NCBI GenBank assembly: GCA_030824115.1
Contig: JAVBYI010000008.1
Coordinates: 248,001 to 312,000 of the forward strand
Reading direction: 5' to 3'
DNA length: 64,000 nucleotides
Source of the DNA: Rhodocyclaceae bacterium
Lineage (GTDB): Bacteria > Pseudomonadota > Gammaproteobacteria > Burkholderiales > Rhodocyclaceae
The translations under genes and the position numbers were made by a program. Position 1 is the first letter of the stretch. Every line of letters begins with the position of its first letter. Positions 35,385-43,997 of the stretch are shown here, one piece after another. The notes under the pieces are model-generated. The model had not been told where the DNA came from, searched no databases, and was given only the letters and a program-made list of their open reading frames with translations.

Positions 35385-35716
35385 TGCCCGCAGCGCGCGT
35401 GCCCGAAGCCGGCGACATCGTCTGGTTGGAATTCTCGCCGCAGGCGGGACACGAACAAGCCGGGCATCGTCCCGCGCTGGTAGTGAGCCCCGCCCTCTAC
35501 AACGGCAAGAGCGGCATGATGCTCTGCTGCCCGATGACCACGCAGATCAAAGGGTATCCATTCGAGGTTGTTGTCAGCCGAGAGCCGCCGAGCGCGGTGC
35601 TGGCCGATCAGGTGAAAAGCCTCGACTGGCGTGCGCGTCGCGCCAAACGCAAGGGTCGTGTCACAGACGACGTGCTGGCCGAAGTACGCGGTAAGGTCCA
35701 CGCGCTGATCGGTTGA
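35384..35716 (+). CDS. mazF: MazF-family mRNA interferase toxin
   Basis: A 110-aa MazF/ChpB-type endoribonuclease. Signatures: PEAGDIVWLEFSPQAGHEQ, GHRPALVVSPALYN, CCPMTTQIKGYPFEV, VLADQVKSLDWRAR. It is expected to cut specific short RNA sequences when freed from MazE. The pair sits at the 3' end of the hyf-like operon, next to a restriction-modification pair, and both may stabilise this acquired block. Confidence 0.92.
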   Translation: MPAARVPEAGDIVWLEFSPQAGHEQAGHRPALVVSPALYNGKSGMMLCCPMTTQIKGYPFEVVVSREPPSAVLADQVKSLDWRARRAKRKGRVTDDVLAEVRGKVHALIG

Positions 35717-35734
35717 GCAAGGGCAAGATCACCT

Positions 35735-35758
35735 GCCGTCCCGCCAGCGCCGACTTTT
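35735..35758 (+). repeat. dispersed 24-bp repeat, copy 7 (intergenic)
   Basis: One difference from the consensus (CCCGCC instead of CCTGCC). It starts 18 bases after mazF. Confidence 0.82.
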
Positions 35759-35810
35759 GGGCTGGTTGCGACCCTGAACGACCCTTGCGGGTCTAACACC
35801 TGAACCGCAG

Positions 35811-36986
35811 CTACGCAGCTATTGCCGACATTCGCTGCCTGACGGCTGACGGTTTCTTGTGGAGCGTATTCCACAAGTGTTTGCCAAGTACTGATGCGAG
35901 CCGCACAGGAACAGCGTTACCGATTTGCCGCAATGCCTCGCCCCACGCACCAAGCACCTGAAATTCGATGGGAAATGTTTGTATGAGCTTCGCCTCATGT
36001 ACTGTGAAATACCGAATGCTTCCATCCTCGTAGCGGATCATGTTTTCCCCGCCTGGGACGCCGTGTCCGCCGGCTTTGATGGTCTTTGACGGCCAGTCTA
36101 TATAGCTTCCTGTGTGACCCGGATATGTCCTCGCGCCGCTGCGGAAAAGATGATCCACAATACCGTGATCAGATCGCGGGTCTGGAACGCCGATAAGGGC
36201 GTCACGCACCGTTTGCCACGGCTTTGAGCTTGGCTCGAACATGCCATATCGCTTCATCAAGGAGGCCGATATCTCATGAGAATTTTCTGGGTCGAGCCGG
36301 TCGACGCGGGCCTCAATGTCGTGGCGTTTCCAATAGTCGCCGGACACATACATGTCCCAAAGAAGGCGATCAATAGAATGCGTCCTTTCGGGGAATTTCC
36401 ATTCGACGCCGATATCTGACCTGATGCCGACAATGACGACGCGCTCTCTCGTCTGCGGAACGCCGTAATCGGCGGCGTTCAAGAGTTCGTATTTCACGTT
36501 GTAGCGGACGCCGGTGTAGGACTTACCGAGCTTACGGAGCATCGCAAGATGATCTCGCCAATCCTCCGATCCCTCAGGCTTAAAGCCGGGATACGTCAAA
36601 CGTAGAAGAATGAACTCGAAGTAGTTGGAAAACGACTCACGCAACAGACCCTTGACGTTTTCAAACACAAACGCTTTCGGCGACAGATGCTCAATCGCCC
36701 GGATAGCGTAAGGAAACATATCACGGTGATCATCGTGTGCTTTGTGCTTTCCCCCGAGGGAAAACGGCTGACAAGGTGGTCCGCCCGCTACAACATCGAT
36801 TGACCCCACAGCATCCAAATCAAAGTCGCGGATATCACCCTCGAAAATTTTCCCGGGGTCGAAGTTCTCTCGTAGAGATGAGCAGGCATGTTTATTGAAC
36901 TCGACAAAGGCCGCATGGCGAAAGCCTGCGTCCTCTAATCCTTTCGCAAGCCCGCCCGTGCCAGAGAAAATCTCCAACGATTGCAT
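35811..36986 (-). CDS. DNA (cytosine-5) methyltransferase of an Eco29kI-like R-M system
   Basis: A 391-aa m5C methyltransferase. Motif I is LEIFSGTGGLAKGLEDAGF, motif IV with the catalytic Cys is VVAGGPPCQPFSLGG, motif VI is AFVFENVKGLL, and the C-terminal motif X region is LRQIGNAVPVRLASVLG. I chose ATG 36986: it overlaps the stop of the upstream nuclease gene (TAATG). It protects the host DNA against the partner endonuclease. Lower GC than the flanks suggests transfer. Confidence 0.92.
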   Translation of the reverse strand: MQSLEIFSGTGGLAKGLEDAGFRHAAFVEFNKHACSSLRENFDPGKIFEGDIRDFDLDAVGSIDVVAGGPPCQPFSLGGKHKAHDDHRDMFPYAIRAIEHLSPKAFVFENVKGLLRESFSNYFEFILLRLTYPGFKPEGSEDWRDHLAMLRKLGKSYTGVRYNVKYELLNAADYGVPQTRERVVIVGIRSDIGVEWKFPERTHSIDRLLWDMYVSGDYWKRHDIEARVDRLDPENSHEISASLMKRYGMFEPSSKPWQTVRDALIGVPDPRSDHGIVDHLFRSGARTYPGHTGSYIDWPSKTIKAGGHGVPGGENMIRYEDGSIRYFTVHEAKLIQTFPIEFQVLGAWGEALRQIGNAVPVRLASVLGKHLWNTLHKKPSAVRQRMSAIAA

Positions 36987-37636
36987 TAGGTTTTCTGCAA
37001 CATCTTGAAGTGCTTGTTGATGTTTGCCAACAGCGTCTTCCGGTCGTTTGCCACACCCTTGCATTTGGCCGCAAAGGAGCGCCCCTCGTGCAGGACATCC
37101 CAGTCAGACTTGGCCTGTTCATAACGCCCTTTCCCTGGATCGTGGTTGCCGAAGCCGTCCAACGACATATTCCACAGCGGGAGGTGAAGCTTTATCAGAG
37201 CAGCCTCTATGGTTCCGATCATGTCCGATCCTGCATCCTCGAATATCACGAAGCGGCACATGAAGTCAGACAGTGCTATCCCCGATGTGGCAACCTTTTT
37301 GATGCTGTTAGCGTGTTGCCGAAGGCGCGAGAAAAGTTCATTGGACTGATCGCCAGGATTGTCTGCCAAACGGGCCTGTCGCCAACCCTTGGGTACGGCT
37401 TTGCCAACGTAAATAGGGAAGCCATATGAGAGGCGATTGAGTTCGCCATATTTGCCATAAAGGCCCGTGCGTCCCGTGTAGTAAAGGGCATAGACGCCCG
37501 TTCCTGAAAATCTTTCTGGGGGCGGCAGAGTATGGACGGGAGTGCCGCTGAAAAATCTCACTGCGTCCTTCACCAGTTCGACGAACGCATCGTTTCTGTA
37601 AACGTGCTCCGAGCGGTCGAAGACCTTTGCTTTCAT
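36986..37636 (-). CDS. Eco29kI-family GIY-YIG type II restriction endonuclease
   Basis: A 216-aa protein, nearly the same length as Eco29kI. GVYALYYTG and FPIYVGKAVPKGWRQARLAD match the variant GIY-YIG core of that family; later HANSIKKV and the catalytic-type Glu in IGTIEAALIKLHLPLWN are present. By family, the site would be CCGCGG, but specificity is inferred. The gene lies upstream of and overlaps its methyltransferase by one base. Confidence 0.82.
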   Translation of the reverse strand: MKAKVFDRSEHVYRNDAFVELVKDAVRFFSGTPVHTLPPPERFSGTGVYALYYTGRTGLYGKYGELNRLSYGFPIYVGKAVPKGWRQARLADNPGDQSNELFSRLRQHANSIKKVATSGIALSDFMCRFVIFEDAGSDMIGTIEAALIKLHLPLWNMSLDGFGNHDPGKGRYEQAKSDWDVLHEGRSFAAKCKGVANDRKTLLANINKHFKMLQKT

Positions 37637-37919
37637 TTCGGTCTGCCCATTGATTGAGAGAGGGAGATTCTACAGATAAGCCAGCATGGACAGCCCTCCA
37701 TCGAGGGGCATGAGGGACGACAATGACTGCTGCGGCTGGATGTCTATTTCCAATCCAAAGCAGGCATTTCACAGATCATTCGCCACGGACCGTTCTTGGC
37801 CGGCAGTGTGAATTCGCTGATATGGAGAGCGTACGTGCGGCGGTTCAGTACCTTAAGGGCCCACAGCTCGTTACATAGCCGATGTAGAAGGCTTTAACTC
37901 GGCGGGATTTCTAATGCAT

Positions 37920-37948
37920 GAAGCCCATGCCGGTCGGGCATGGGCTTC
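37920..37948. terminator. 12-base-pair hairpin without a clear T-run
   Basis: GAAGCCCATGCC / GGCATGGGCTTC form a perfect 12-base stem with a 5-base loop. It could stop transcripts on the minus strand downstream of the small ORF, but there is no run of T on either side, so an RNA structure of another kind is possible. Confidence 0.5.
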
Positions 37949-38005
37949 GTAAATCTTTGACCTCGTAGCGATTGATCGAGGCATTCGGCATTCGCCGTTT
38001 GGGTA

Positions 38006-38044
38006 CTACGCAATCATCACATACTGCGGCGGATTTTCAGTCAT
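38006..38044 (-). CDS. possible 12-residue peptide ORF (MTENPPQYVMIA)
   Basis: An ATG preceded by GGAGGCAAG, a near-perfect ribosome site at good spacing, opens a 12-codon frame ending in TAG. The same frame stays open past the TAG for another 44 codons (to TAA at 37871), ending just beyond the hairpin at 37920-37948. It may be a short leader peptide, a truncated gene, or chance. I do not recognise the sequence. Confidence 0.3.
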   Translation of the reverse strand: MTENPPQYVMIA

Positions 38045-38135
38045 CTTGCCTCCAGTCGCGTTGTTTCCGAGTGGCCTGACTACCTGCTCTACAGGCGCAC
38101 ATTCAGACTACTCCTCCTGACAAAAATGTCCAGTC

Positions 38136-38164
38136 TTGACCAATCATGAAGAGTAGGGACTAAA
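38136..38164 (+). promoter_or_regulatory. candidate promoter upstream of chemoreceptor
   Basis: TTGACC (38136-38141), a 17-base spacer and ACTAAA (38159-38164) resemble a sigma-70 promoter about 160 bases before the chemoreceptor ATG. Weak -10; listed as a candidate only. Confidence 0.35.
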
Positions 38165-38260
38165 TAGCGGTTTTGGTACGTGGGCGTCTGGCAAAAAAGC
38201 TCGGCAATGCGGCAATGCGGCACTGAGTCTGCCCCTTGGTCTGTTGTTTGCCGGACACCT

Positions 38261-38284
38261 GCCGTCTTACCAGCGCCGACTTTT
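38261..38284 (+). repeat. dispersed 24-bp repeat, copy 8 (intergenic)
   Basis: Two differences from consensus (GCCGTCTTACC then AGCGCCGACTTTT). It lies 38 bases upstream of the chemoreceptor start codon, in its leader. Confidence 0.8.
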
Positions 38285-38321
38285 CGCTGATAATGTTGCA
38301 AGATCTTTCTGGAGAATTGCC

Positions 38322-39965
38322 ATGACCATTGCGCAGCGTTTATTCGCCTTTGCTATCGGAGGCATTCTGGGTTTGATGATGCTGGGAGGCCTGGGCCTGT
38401 ACAAGCTATCCAGTTTCAACAGCCTGGTGTCGGCGGATCTGGGCGAGATCGGTGGCGACGTCCAGATCATCACTAATCTCAAGTCTGCCGAGGCTGGCTT
38501 TAAAACGCAGGTTCAGGAATGGAAGAACATCCTGATCCGTGGCAACCGTCAGGAGGATTTCGACAAGTACGTGGCCCAGTTTGGTCAGGAGGAAGCCAAG
38601 GTTCAGGCACTTCTGAAGACTACGGCAGATACGTTCCGTGCCGATGGCGAACCGTCGCGTGCTGCGGAAACCGAGGCGGTGATGAAGGAGCATCTCGCGC
38701 TCGGCGAAAAGTATCGTGAGGCGCTCAAGGCGTTCGATGTGGGCGATCATGAAGCCGGTCGCAAGGTTGATCAGGCGGTCAAGGGCATGGACCGCGCTAC
38801 CTCACAGGGACTGCTTGCGCTGGCGACCAGGATCGAAAAAGAAGAACTGGAACACATGACGCATCAGGTGGCCGAGGCGCAAGCGGTTTATGACTCAAGC
38901 CGCAACATGTTGATTGCCATTATCGTGGTGGTGGTTGTCGGGGCCAGCGTGACAGTGATGGCGCTGGTCAATGGCATTCGCAATGCGCTCGAATCGATGC
39001 AGCGCACCGTCGAGTCGATCCCCCAGACCTGGGATTTGCGCACACGGGTGCCTGTGAATGGGCAGGATGAGGTGGCACAGACGGCACGTGCGATCAACAT
39101 GATGCTGGAGAACTTCCAGGATGTGGTCGGGCGCATCATGGACAACGCGCGCCAGACGGCGAGTTCCTGCCAGCATATGGCCGGTTCGTTGCGTGAGATT
39201 GAACAGGCCGCAGCGCAGCAAAACGATGCCACCAGTACCATGGCGGCTGCCGTTGAAGAATTGACGACGAGCTTTGCGCAAATCCACGGTAACGCCAGCG
39301 AATCCATGGCGGCGACCAGCGAGGCGACGCAATCTGCCTTGAAGGGCGATCGCGTGATCGGCCAGACCTCGGATGCGATGACCGGCATCGTTGGCAGCGT
39401 GCAGGAGGCGGCTGCCGTGATCGAGCGGGTGGGCGCACAGTCGCACGATATTTCCACCATTGTCCAGGTGATCCGCGAGGTGGCGGACCAGACCAACCTG
39501 TTGGCACTGAATGCGGCTATTGAGGCGGCGCGTGCCGGCGAGCAGGGGCGCGGTTTTGCGGTGGTCGCCGACGAGGTGCGCAAGCTGGCTGAGAAGACGA
39601 CCAGTTCGGCCGAGGAAATCACGCGCATGATCGAGGCGGTGCAGCACAGCGCCGGTCAGGCAGTGGGCGATATTCGTCAGGTGGTCGATCAAGTGCAGCA
39701 GATCAGCAGCCAGTCGCTTGAGGCGCGTACGGCGATGCAGGAAATTCGCGTACAGACCGAGAAGAGCGAAGGCTATTCGCGCGACATTACGTCTGCCCTT
39801 GGCGAGCAGTCGTCGGCCAGCACGCTGATTGCGCAAAACGTCGAGACCGTGGCGCGCATGAGCGACGAGAACGCCGGCAATGTCTCGCGGGCAGAGCAGG
39901 CCATGCGCGATCTTGAGGCGGAATCGCGCGCCCTGCAGGAAGCGGTTTCGCGTTTCAAGGTATAG
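38322..39965 (+). CDS. methyl-accepting chemotaxis protein
   Basis: A 547-aa chemoreceptor. Membrane segments lie at about residues 10-30 and 205-227 ([21 protein letters not shown]). Between them is a mostly helical periplasmic domain of 4HB type; then HAMP and the signalling domain, whose tip reads [24 protein letters not shown] 38322 follows GGAG at good spacing; the longer frame from 38244 would read through the repeat. The next gene, a DUF3365 c-type cytochrome, is 24 bases downstream with its own ribosome site, so the pair may sense redox conditions together (inference). Confidence 0.92.
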   Translation: MTIAQRLFAFAIGGILGLMMLGGLGLYKLSSFNSLVSADLGEIGGDVQIITNLKSAEAGFKTQVQEWKNILIRGNRQEDFDKYVAQFGQEEAKVQALLKTTADTFRADGEPSRAAETEAVMKEHLALGEKYREALKAFDVGDHEAGRKVDQAVKGMDRATSQGLLALATRIEKEELEHMTHQVAEAQAVYDSSRNMLIAIIVVVVVGASVTVMALVNGIRNALESMQRTVESIPQTWDLRTRVPVNGQDEVAQTARAINMMLENFQDVVGRIMDNARQTASSCQHMAGSLREIEQAAAQQNDATSTMAAAVEELTTSFAQIHGNASESMAATSEATQSALKGDRVIGQTSDAMTGIVGSVQEAAAVIERVGAQSHDISTIVQVIREVADQTNLLALNAAIEAARAGEQGRGFAVVADEVRKLAEKTTSSAEEITRMIEAVQHSAGQAVGDIRQVVDQVQQISSQSLEARTAMQEIRVQTEKSEGYSRDITSALGEQSSASTLIAQNVETVARMSDENAGNVSRAEQAMRDLEAESRALQEAVSRFKV

Positions 39966-39989
39966 GTTAACGTAACGGAGGAGATACCC

Positions 39990-40556
39990 ATGAAGAAGAA
40001 TATCCTGGCCCTGGCGGGCTGCATGTTGTTTGCTACCCCGGTGCTGGCGGACGAAGCCAAACTGCTTGAGGAAGCACGTGCGTTGCCCGCCACGATGGTG
40101 CCCAAGCTGCTCGAAGTGCTGCAGGATGAAATTGCCAAAGGTGGCCACGCCCACGCCATCTCGGTTTGCCGTGACAAGGCGCCGGCCATGGCGAAGGGAC
40201 TATCGGAAAAGACCGGCTGGGCGATTCGTCGGGTCAGCTTGAAGAATCGCAATCCGAAGGCGGTGCCCGATGCGTGGGAAGAAGCCGTTCTGCGCGAATT
40301 CGAGCAACGCCTCGCCGCCGGGCAAAGTCCGGTGACCATGGACAAGAGCGAGGTGGTCATGATCGACGGCCAGAAAACCATGCGCTACATGAAAGCCCTG
40401 CCCACGCAGGAATTGTGCATGAGCTGTCACGGCAAGCCCAACAAGGTATCCGCCGAAGTACAGGCCAAGCTCAAGGAACTTTATCCCGATGACAAGGCGA
40501 CGGGCTATGACATAGGTCAGATTCGCGGGGCGATCACGGCGAAAAAGGCATTCTGA
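39990..40556 (+). CDS. periplasmic DUF3365 (Tll0287-like) haem protein
   Basis: A 188-aa secreted protein. The signal peptide is MKKNILALAGCMLFATPVLA. One c-type haem site, CMSCHG, lies near residue 148, inside the DUF3365 fold (ISVCRDKAPAMAKGLSEKTG; VSLKNRNPKAVPDAWE). DUF3365 proteins are haem sensors or redox proteins; the same kind of domain is fused to GGDEF-EAL at 52504-55068. GGAGGAG precedes the ATG. A partner role with the upstream chemoreceptor is likely from spacing. Confidence 0.87.
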   Translation: MKKNILALAGCMLFATPVLADEAKLLEEARALPATMVPKLLEVLQDEIAKGGHAHAISVCRDKAPAMAKGLSEKTGWAIRRVSLKNRNPKAVPDAWEEAVLREFEQRLAAGQSPVTMDKSEVVMIDGQKTMRYMKALPTQELCMSCHGKPNKVSAEVQAKLKELYPDDKATGYDIGQIRGAITAKKAF

Positions 40557-40563
40557 ATGGTGC

Positions 40564-41643
40564 TCAAGGCGACTGCGTACCGATGATTTCCAACTGGCGC
40601 GAGCGCCAGTCGAGCACGGCGGTACGCATGCTCATCTTGCCGGCCAGAGCCGGGAAGTCCTTGCGGATGACCTCGGCGGCAAAGCCGGACAGAAAGCGTG
40701 ACTTGAGTTCGGCGCGGGCGCGATCGACGCCAATCTCGTCGTAGGGCACCGAGGTCAGCAGCAGAAAACCGTCGGCTGGAATACGGCCGGCGGCCATGTT
40801 GTGGTCGATGATGCCGGCCGCTGTCTTGATCGGCTCGTCAAGGTTCGGGCTGTAGGGACCGATGATCAGGGCGATGTTGGGGGTGTGCAGAAAGTCGAAG
40901 CCGCGCCCGAGGCAGATCATCCATTCGCGATGTTCGATATCGAGTTCGCGCTGATGGTGGGCGATCTGCGCGCGGACTGTGTCGATGTGTTCGAGGTTGC
41001 CGAGCAGCAGCGGCAACAGGTCGGCGCGCATTTGTGCCGGCATGTCCGGTAGCAGCGCGGCGAGTTCGGGGGCGAGGGCATTGCGCCGGGCGGTGCTGAG
41101 ATTGGCCAGTTCGAGTGTCTGGCCGTCCTGGCCGTGGAGGATCAGCGCATCTTCATCGGTCTCGAACCCGCAGACGAGCGGATAGACGGTGGCATGCCCG
41201 GCGCCGAAGATGTGTTCGACCTGGCGCTTGATTTCATAGGTGTGCGCAATCGCCGCTGCCGTGTCGTGCCTGAAGCCGGCGCAACCGCGCTGCGGGTCGC
41301 CTTTCGAGAAGTGGTAGGTGATCAGGAACAGCACGCGTCGGCCGCTCGCCACCATGCGCTGCACATGATGGGCCAGCACTTCACCGAGGTGTGGCCAGCC
41401 GAGGTCGAACATGCCGCCGAGATTGCGGAAGGGCATCAGGATGCCGACGGGGGTGTGGGTGGCGACGGGAATGTTGATGCGCCCGTCCATGCACTTCAAT
41501 ACCGCGATGGCGGTCGGGTGTTCGGCGAGATAGCGTTCGCGCGCCAGCCACGCTTCCGGGCTGCGGTAGTCGGCGCCGTGGCGGCTGGCCAGTTCGAAGA
41601 GCCAGTCAATGCGCTGCTGGATCGGCTGCTTGTGGATGGCCAT
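40564..41643 (-). CDS. CsoSCA/beta-carbonic-anhydrase-like protein
   Basis: A 359-aa soluble protein with the beta-carbonic anhydrase ligand set: C51 with D53 and R55 (LKCMDGRINIPV), H111 (ITYHFSKGDPQ) and C121 (RGCAGFRHD). The context around the first motif (FRNLGGMFDLGWP) resembles the carboxysomal shell enzyme CsoSCA, but no carboxysome genes are in the window. It probably hydrates CO2 or binds bicarbonate. GGGAGGAAA precedes the ATG. Its first 38 bases overlap the end of the upstream GGDEF sensor gene, so translation of the two is linked. Activity is inferred from residues only. Confidence 0.75.
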   Translation of the reverse strand: MAIHKQPIQQRIDWLFELASRHGADYRSPEAWLARERYLAEHPTAIAVLKCMDGRINIPVATHTPVGILMPFRNLGGMFDLGWPHLGEVLAHHVQRMVASGRRVLFLITYHFSKGDPQRGCAGFRHDTAAAIAHTYEIKRQVEHIFGAGHATVYPLVCGFETDEDALILHGQDGQTLELANLSTARRNALAPELAALLPDMPAQMRADLLPLLLGNLEHIDTVRAQIAHHQRELDIEHREWMICLGRGFDFLHTPNIALIIGPYSPNLDEPIKTAAGIIDHNMAAGRIPADGFLLLTSVPYDEIGVDRARAELKSRFLSGFAAEVIRKDFPALAGKMSMRTAVLDWRSRQLEIIGTQSP

Positions 41644-43987
41644 GCGGGCTTTCCTCCCGGGATGGTGCGCAGCAAACGCGATTGCGACCGCTGTGCTTGG
41701 CTTCGTACAGTGCCTTGTCGGCGCGCATCAGCGCATCGTCCGGCCCGTTATCGTCGGGCGACAGCATGGCGATGCCGATACTGACGGTGATGGCGATCGG
41801 CTGGTTTTCGAATTCGAGCGGCGTTACATCGACGGTTTTGCGCAGGCGTTCGGCAAAGGCCTGCGCTGCGTCGAGTTCGGCGCCGAGCAGCAGGATGGCA
41901 AATTCCTCGCCGCCGAGGCGGCCGCCATTATCGACCTTGCGCAGTTCGGCACGGATCAGCCCGGCGAAATGCTTGAGCACCGCATCGCCCGCTGCGTGAC
42001 CATAGCTGTCATTGACGCGCTTGAAATGATCGAGATCGAGCATCAGGACAGCGGCGCGCGGGATATCGAAGCGCTTGAGGCGGTTCAACTCGTTCTCCAT
42101 GGCGGAGAGGAAGTTGCGGCGGTTGAGCAGACCGGTGAGGAAGTCGGTGGTCGCCATTTCCACCAGTTCGGCTTCGAGGCGCTTGCCTTCAACAATGTCC
42201 CAGGCCAGGTCGGCCAGCAGGGCGACCGTCTGCAGGTCATATTCGGTATACGGTGTGGGCTTGTTGCCAACCCCGAGGATGGCGACGATCAGTCCCTTGC
42301 GGAATACCGGGACGACCATTTCACGCAACACGACTGCATGGCCGGGCGGCAGGCCGCGCTTGTTCGGCAGTGCGGCATAGTCGTTGTGGATGATCGGCCG
42401 GCGCTCGCGAATGGCCTCGACCCAGACACCGGCTTCGTCGATGTTGTAGTGGCGTCCATCACCTTCAGCGTGGCAATACTCTTTCAAGGTGCGCGTCGAC
42501 CAGGCTTGCAGTGCGAGCGTCTTTTGGTCGGGCGCCAGAAAGTGGTAGAAGCCGATTGGACTTTCCGACAGGGCGCCGGCTTCGTCGAGAGTCGCCACCA
42601 GCAGCTCATGCACGCTGTGGTCGCTGGCGTATTCCATCAGCCGCAGGCGGGTGGCCTGGATGTCGCGGCTGCGCTTGCGCTCGGTGATGTCTTCGCCAAC
42701 CGACTGCAGGTGCATCAGTCGTCCGTTCGTATCGAAGATGGCGCGGTCGATCCATTGTGTCCAGTGCGTTTGGCCATCGCGGGCGAGCATGCGATAGACC
42801 ACACTCGAGGCACTCGGTTGGGCGGGCGTGAGGGCGTCGATGCGGGTGCGTGTGCTGGCTTGGTCGGCAGCCTCGGGCAGAAATTCGAGCCAGCGCCGGC
42901 CAACGAGTGCATCGGCGCTGGTGCCCAGAAAAGCGGCGAAGGCGGTGTTGGCAAAGCTGATTGACGTGTCGGGCTGGTAACGCATCACCATCACCGGGGT
43001 GTCTTCCACCAGTTCGTGATAGAGCGCTTCCTGGCGTTCGATGGTGGCGTGGTCTTCCTGCTGGCGCAGCCAGGCGCCATGCTGGATGCGGAAAACATAG
43101 GCGGAGCCGGTGATGAACAACAGGATCAGGATGGCGAGACGTTGCGTATCGCTGCGCCAGGGGGCCAGGTAGTCGTCGGCTGCCATGCCGATGACGGCAA
43201 ACATGGGATAGTGCTCCAGCTTGCGGAAGGAGAGCATGCGGTCGATCTTGTCGGGCGTCGCGCCCGAGTAGTAGCTACCCTGGGTTTTGCCAGCCGCCAG
43301 CAGGGCGGCGAGTTCGGGCGTGGCGAAGGGTTTGCCGACTTGAATGTCGGGGGTGTTGATGATCGGGTAACGCGCAATCAGGCCCATGTCCACGTCACGC
43401 AGGAAGGCCACGCCATTGAAGCCCAGGTCAAGGCGGGAGAACAGGTGGGTGAAGTATTCCAGCGTGACGGTGGCGAAGATCATGCCGTTGAAGCTGCCAT
43501 CGGTGCGGGTGGTGCGACGCGCCATGACGATTACCCACTTGTTATTGACGCGGCTGATCTGGGGCTTTGAAAGCAGCAGTTCGTCGCCCGGCTCATCCCG
43601 TAGCCGGATGAAATGTGGCCGATCCGCCAGGTTGATGCGTTTGGCCGGGGCGACACCGGTACCGAGGATCAGATTCCCGTCACGGTCGGTGATGCGGATG
43701 GCTTCCACTTCCGGTAGGCGCGAGCGCATCAGTTCGATATGCTGATTGAGGTGCGCGGCCTCCATTTGTTCATGCTCGTGCATGTCGCTCAGGGCCAGCA
43801 GCGAAATATCGGCGCGGCGAATGGCGTCGGCGAGGTGGCTTTCCAGTGCGGCAGCCAGGTTGTGGGTGGTGATCCGCGCGCGTTCCTGATACTGCCGATA
43901 GCCCTGGAAGGCGGAAACCGCCGCGAGTAATGTGACGAAAAGATTGATCAGCGTGATGATCAGCAGCAGGCGGCGCGAGTAAGTCAT
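41606..43987 (-). CDS. CACHE-PAS-GAF diguanylate cyclase
   Basis: About 793 aa. The N-terminal membrane segment (LLLIITLINLFVTLLAAVSAF) is followed by a periplasmic double-CACHE-like sensor (about 40-285), a second membrane segment, a PAS domain (about 325-450), a GAF domain (about 455-620) and GGDEF with GGEEF, an active variant (C-terminal 170 residues, LGGEEFAILLLG). Expected to make c-di-GMP in response to a periplasmic ligand. ATG 43987 starts the membrane segment; the longer frame begins at 44014. Its 3' end overlaps the carbonic-anhydrase-like gene. Confidence 0.9.
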   Translation of the reverse strand: MTYSRRLLLIITLINLFVTLLAAVSAFQGYRQYQERARITTHNLAAALESHLADAIRRADISLLALSDMHEHEQMEAAHLNQHIELMRSRLPEVEAIRITDRDGNLILGTGVAPAKRINLADRPHFIRLRDEPGDELLLSKPQISRVNNKWVIVMARRTTRTDGSFNGMIFATVTLEYFTHLFSRLDLGFNGVAFLRDVDMGLIARYPIINTPDIQVGKPFATPELAALLAAGKTQGSYYSGATPDKIDRMLSFRKLEHYPMFAVIGMAADDYLAPWRSDTQRLAILILLFITGSAYVFRIQHGAWLRQQEDHATIERQEALYHELVEDTPVMVMRYQPDTSISFANTAFAAFLGTSADALVGRRWLEFLPEAADQASTRTRIDALTPAQPSASSVVYRMLARDGQTHWTQWIDRAIFDTNGRLMHLQSVGEDITERKRSRDIQATRLRLMEYASDHSVHELLVATLDEAGALSESPIGFYHFLAPDQKTLALQAWSTRTLKEYCHAEGDGRHYNIDEAGVWVEAIRERRPIIHNDYAALPNKRGLPPGHAVVLREMVVPVFRKGLIVAILGVGNKPTPYTEYDLQTVALLADLAWDIVEGKRLEAELVEMATTDFLTGLLNRRNFLSAMENELNRLKRFDIPRAAVLMLDLDHFKRVNDSYGHAAGDAVLKHFAGLIRAELRKVDNGGRLGGEEFAILLLGAELDAAQAFAERLRKTVDVTPLEFENQPIAITVSIGIAMLSPDDNGPDDALMRADKALYEAKHSGRNRVCCAPSREESPHGHPQAADPAAH

Positions 43988-43997
43988 GGCGATTGCG

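Larger units (their letters stand above)
37637..38260. other. gene-poor stretch between R-M pair and chemoreceptor
   Basis: About 620 bases of lower GC with no convincing long gene on either strand. It holds a strong hairpin (37920-37948), a 12-codon ORF with a good ribosome site (minus strand, 38006-38044) and a candidate promoter (38136-38164). It may be a scar left by insertion of the R-M block. Confidence 0.6.

Noticed and set aside
37871..38005. Pyrrolysine read-through of the TAG in the small ORF
   Set aside because: No pyl genes are visible, and open frames of this length are common by chance; kept only as a low-interest observation.
40564..41643. A carboxysome gene cluster
   Set aside because: Only a CsoSCA-like enzyme is present; no shell protein or RuBisCO gene is in the window.
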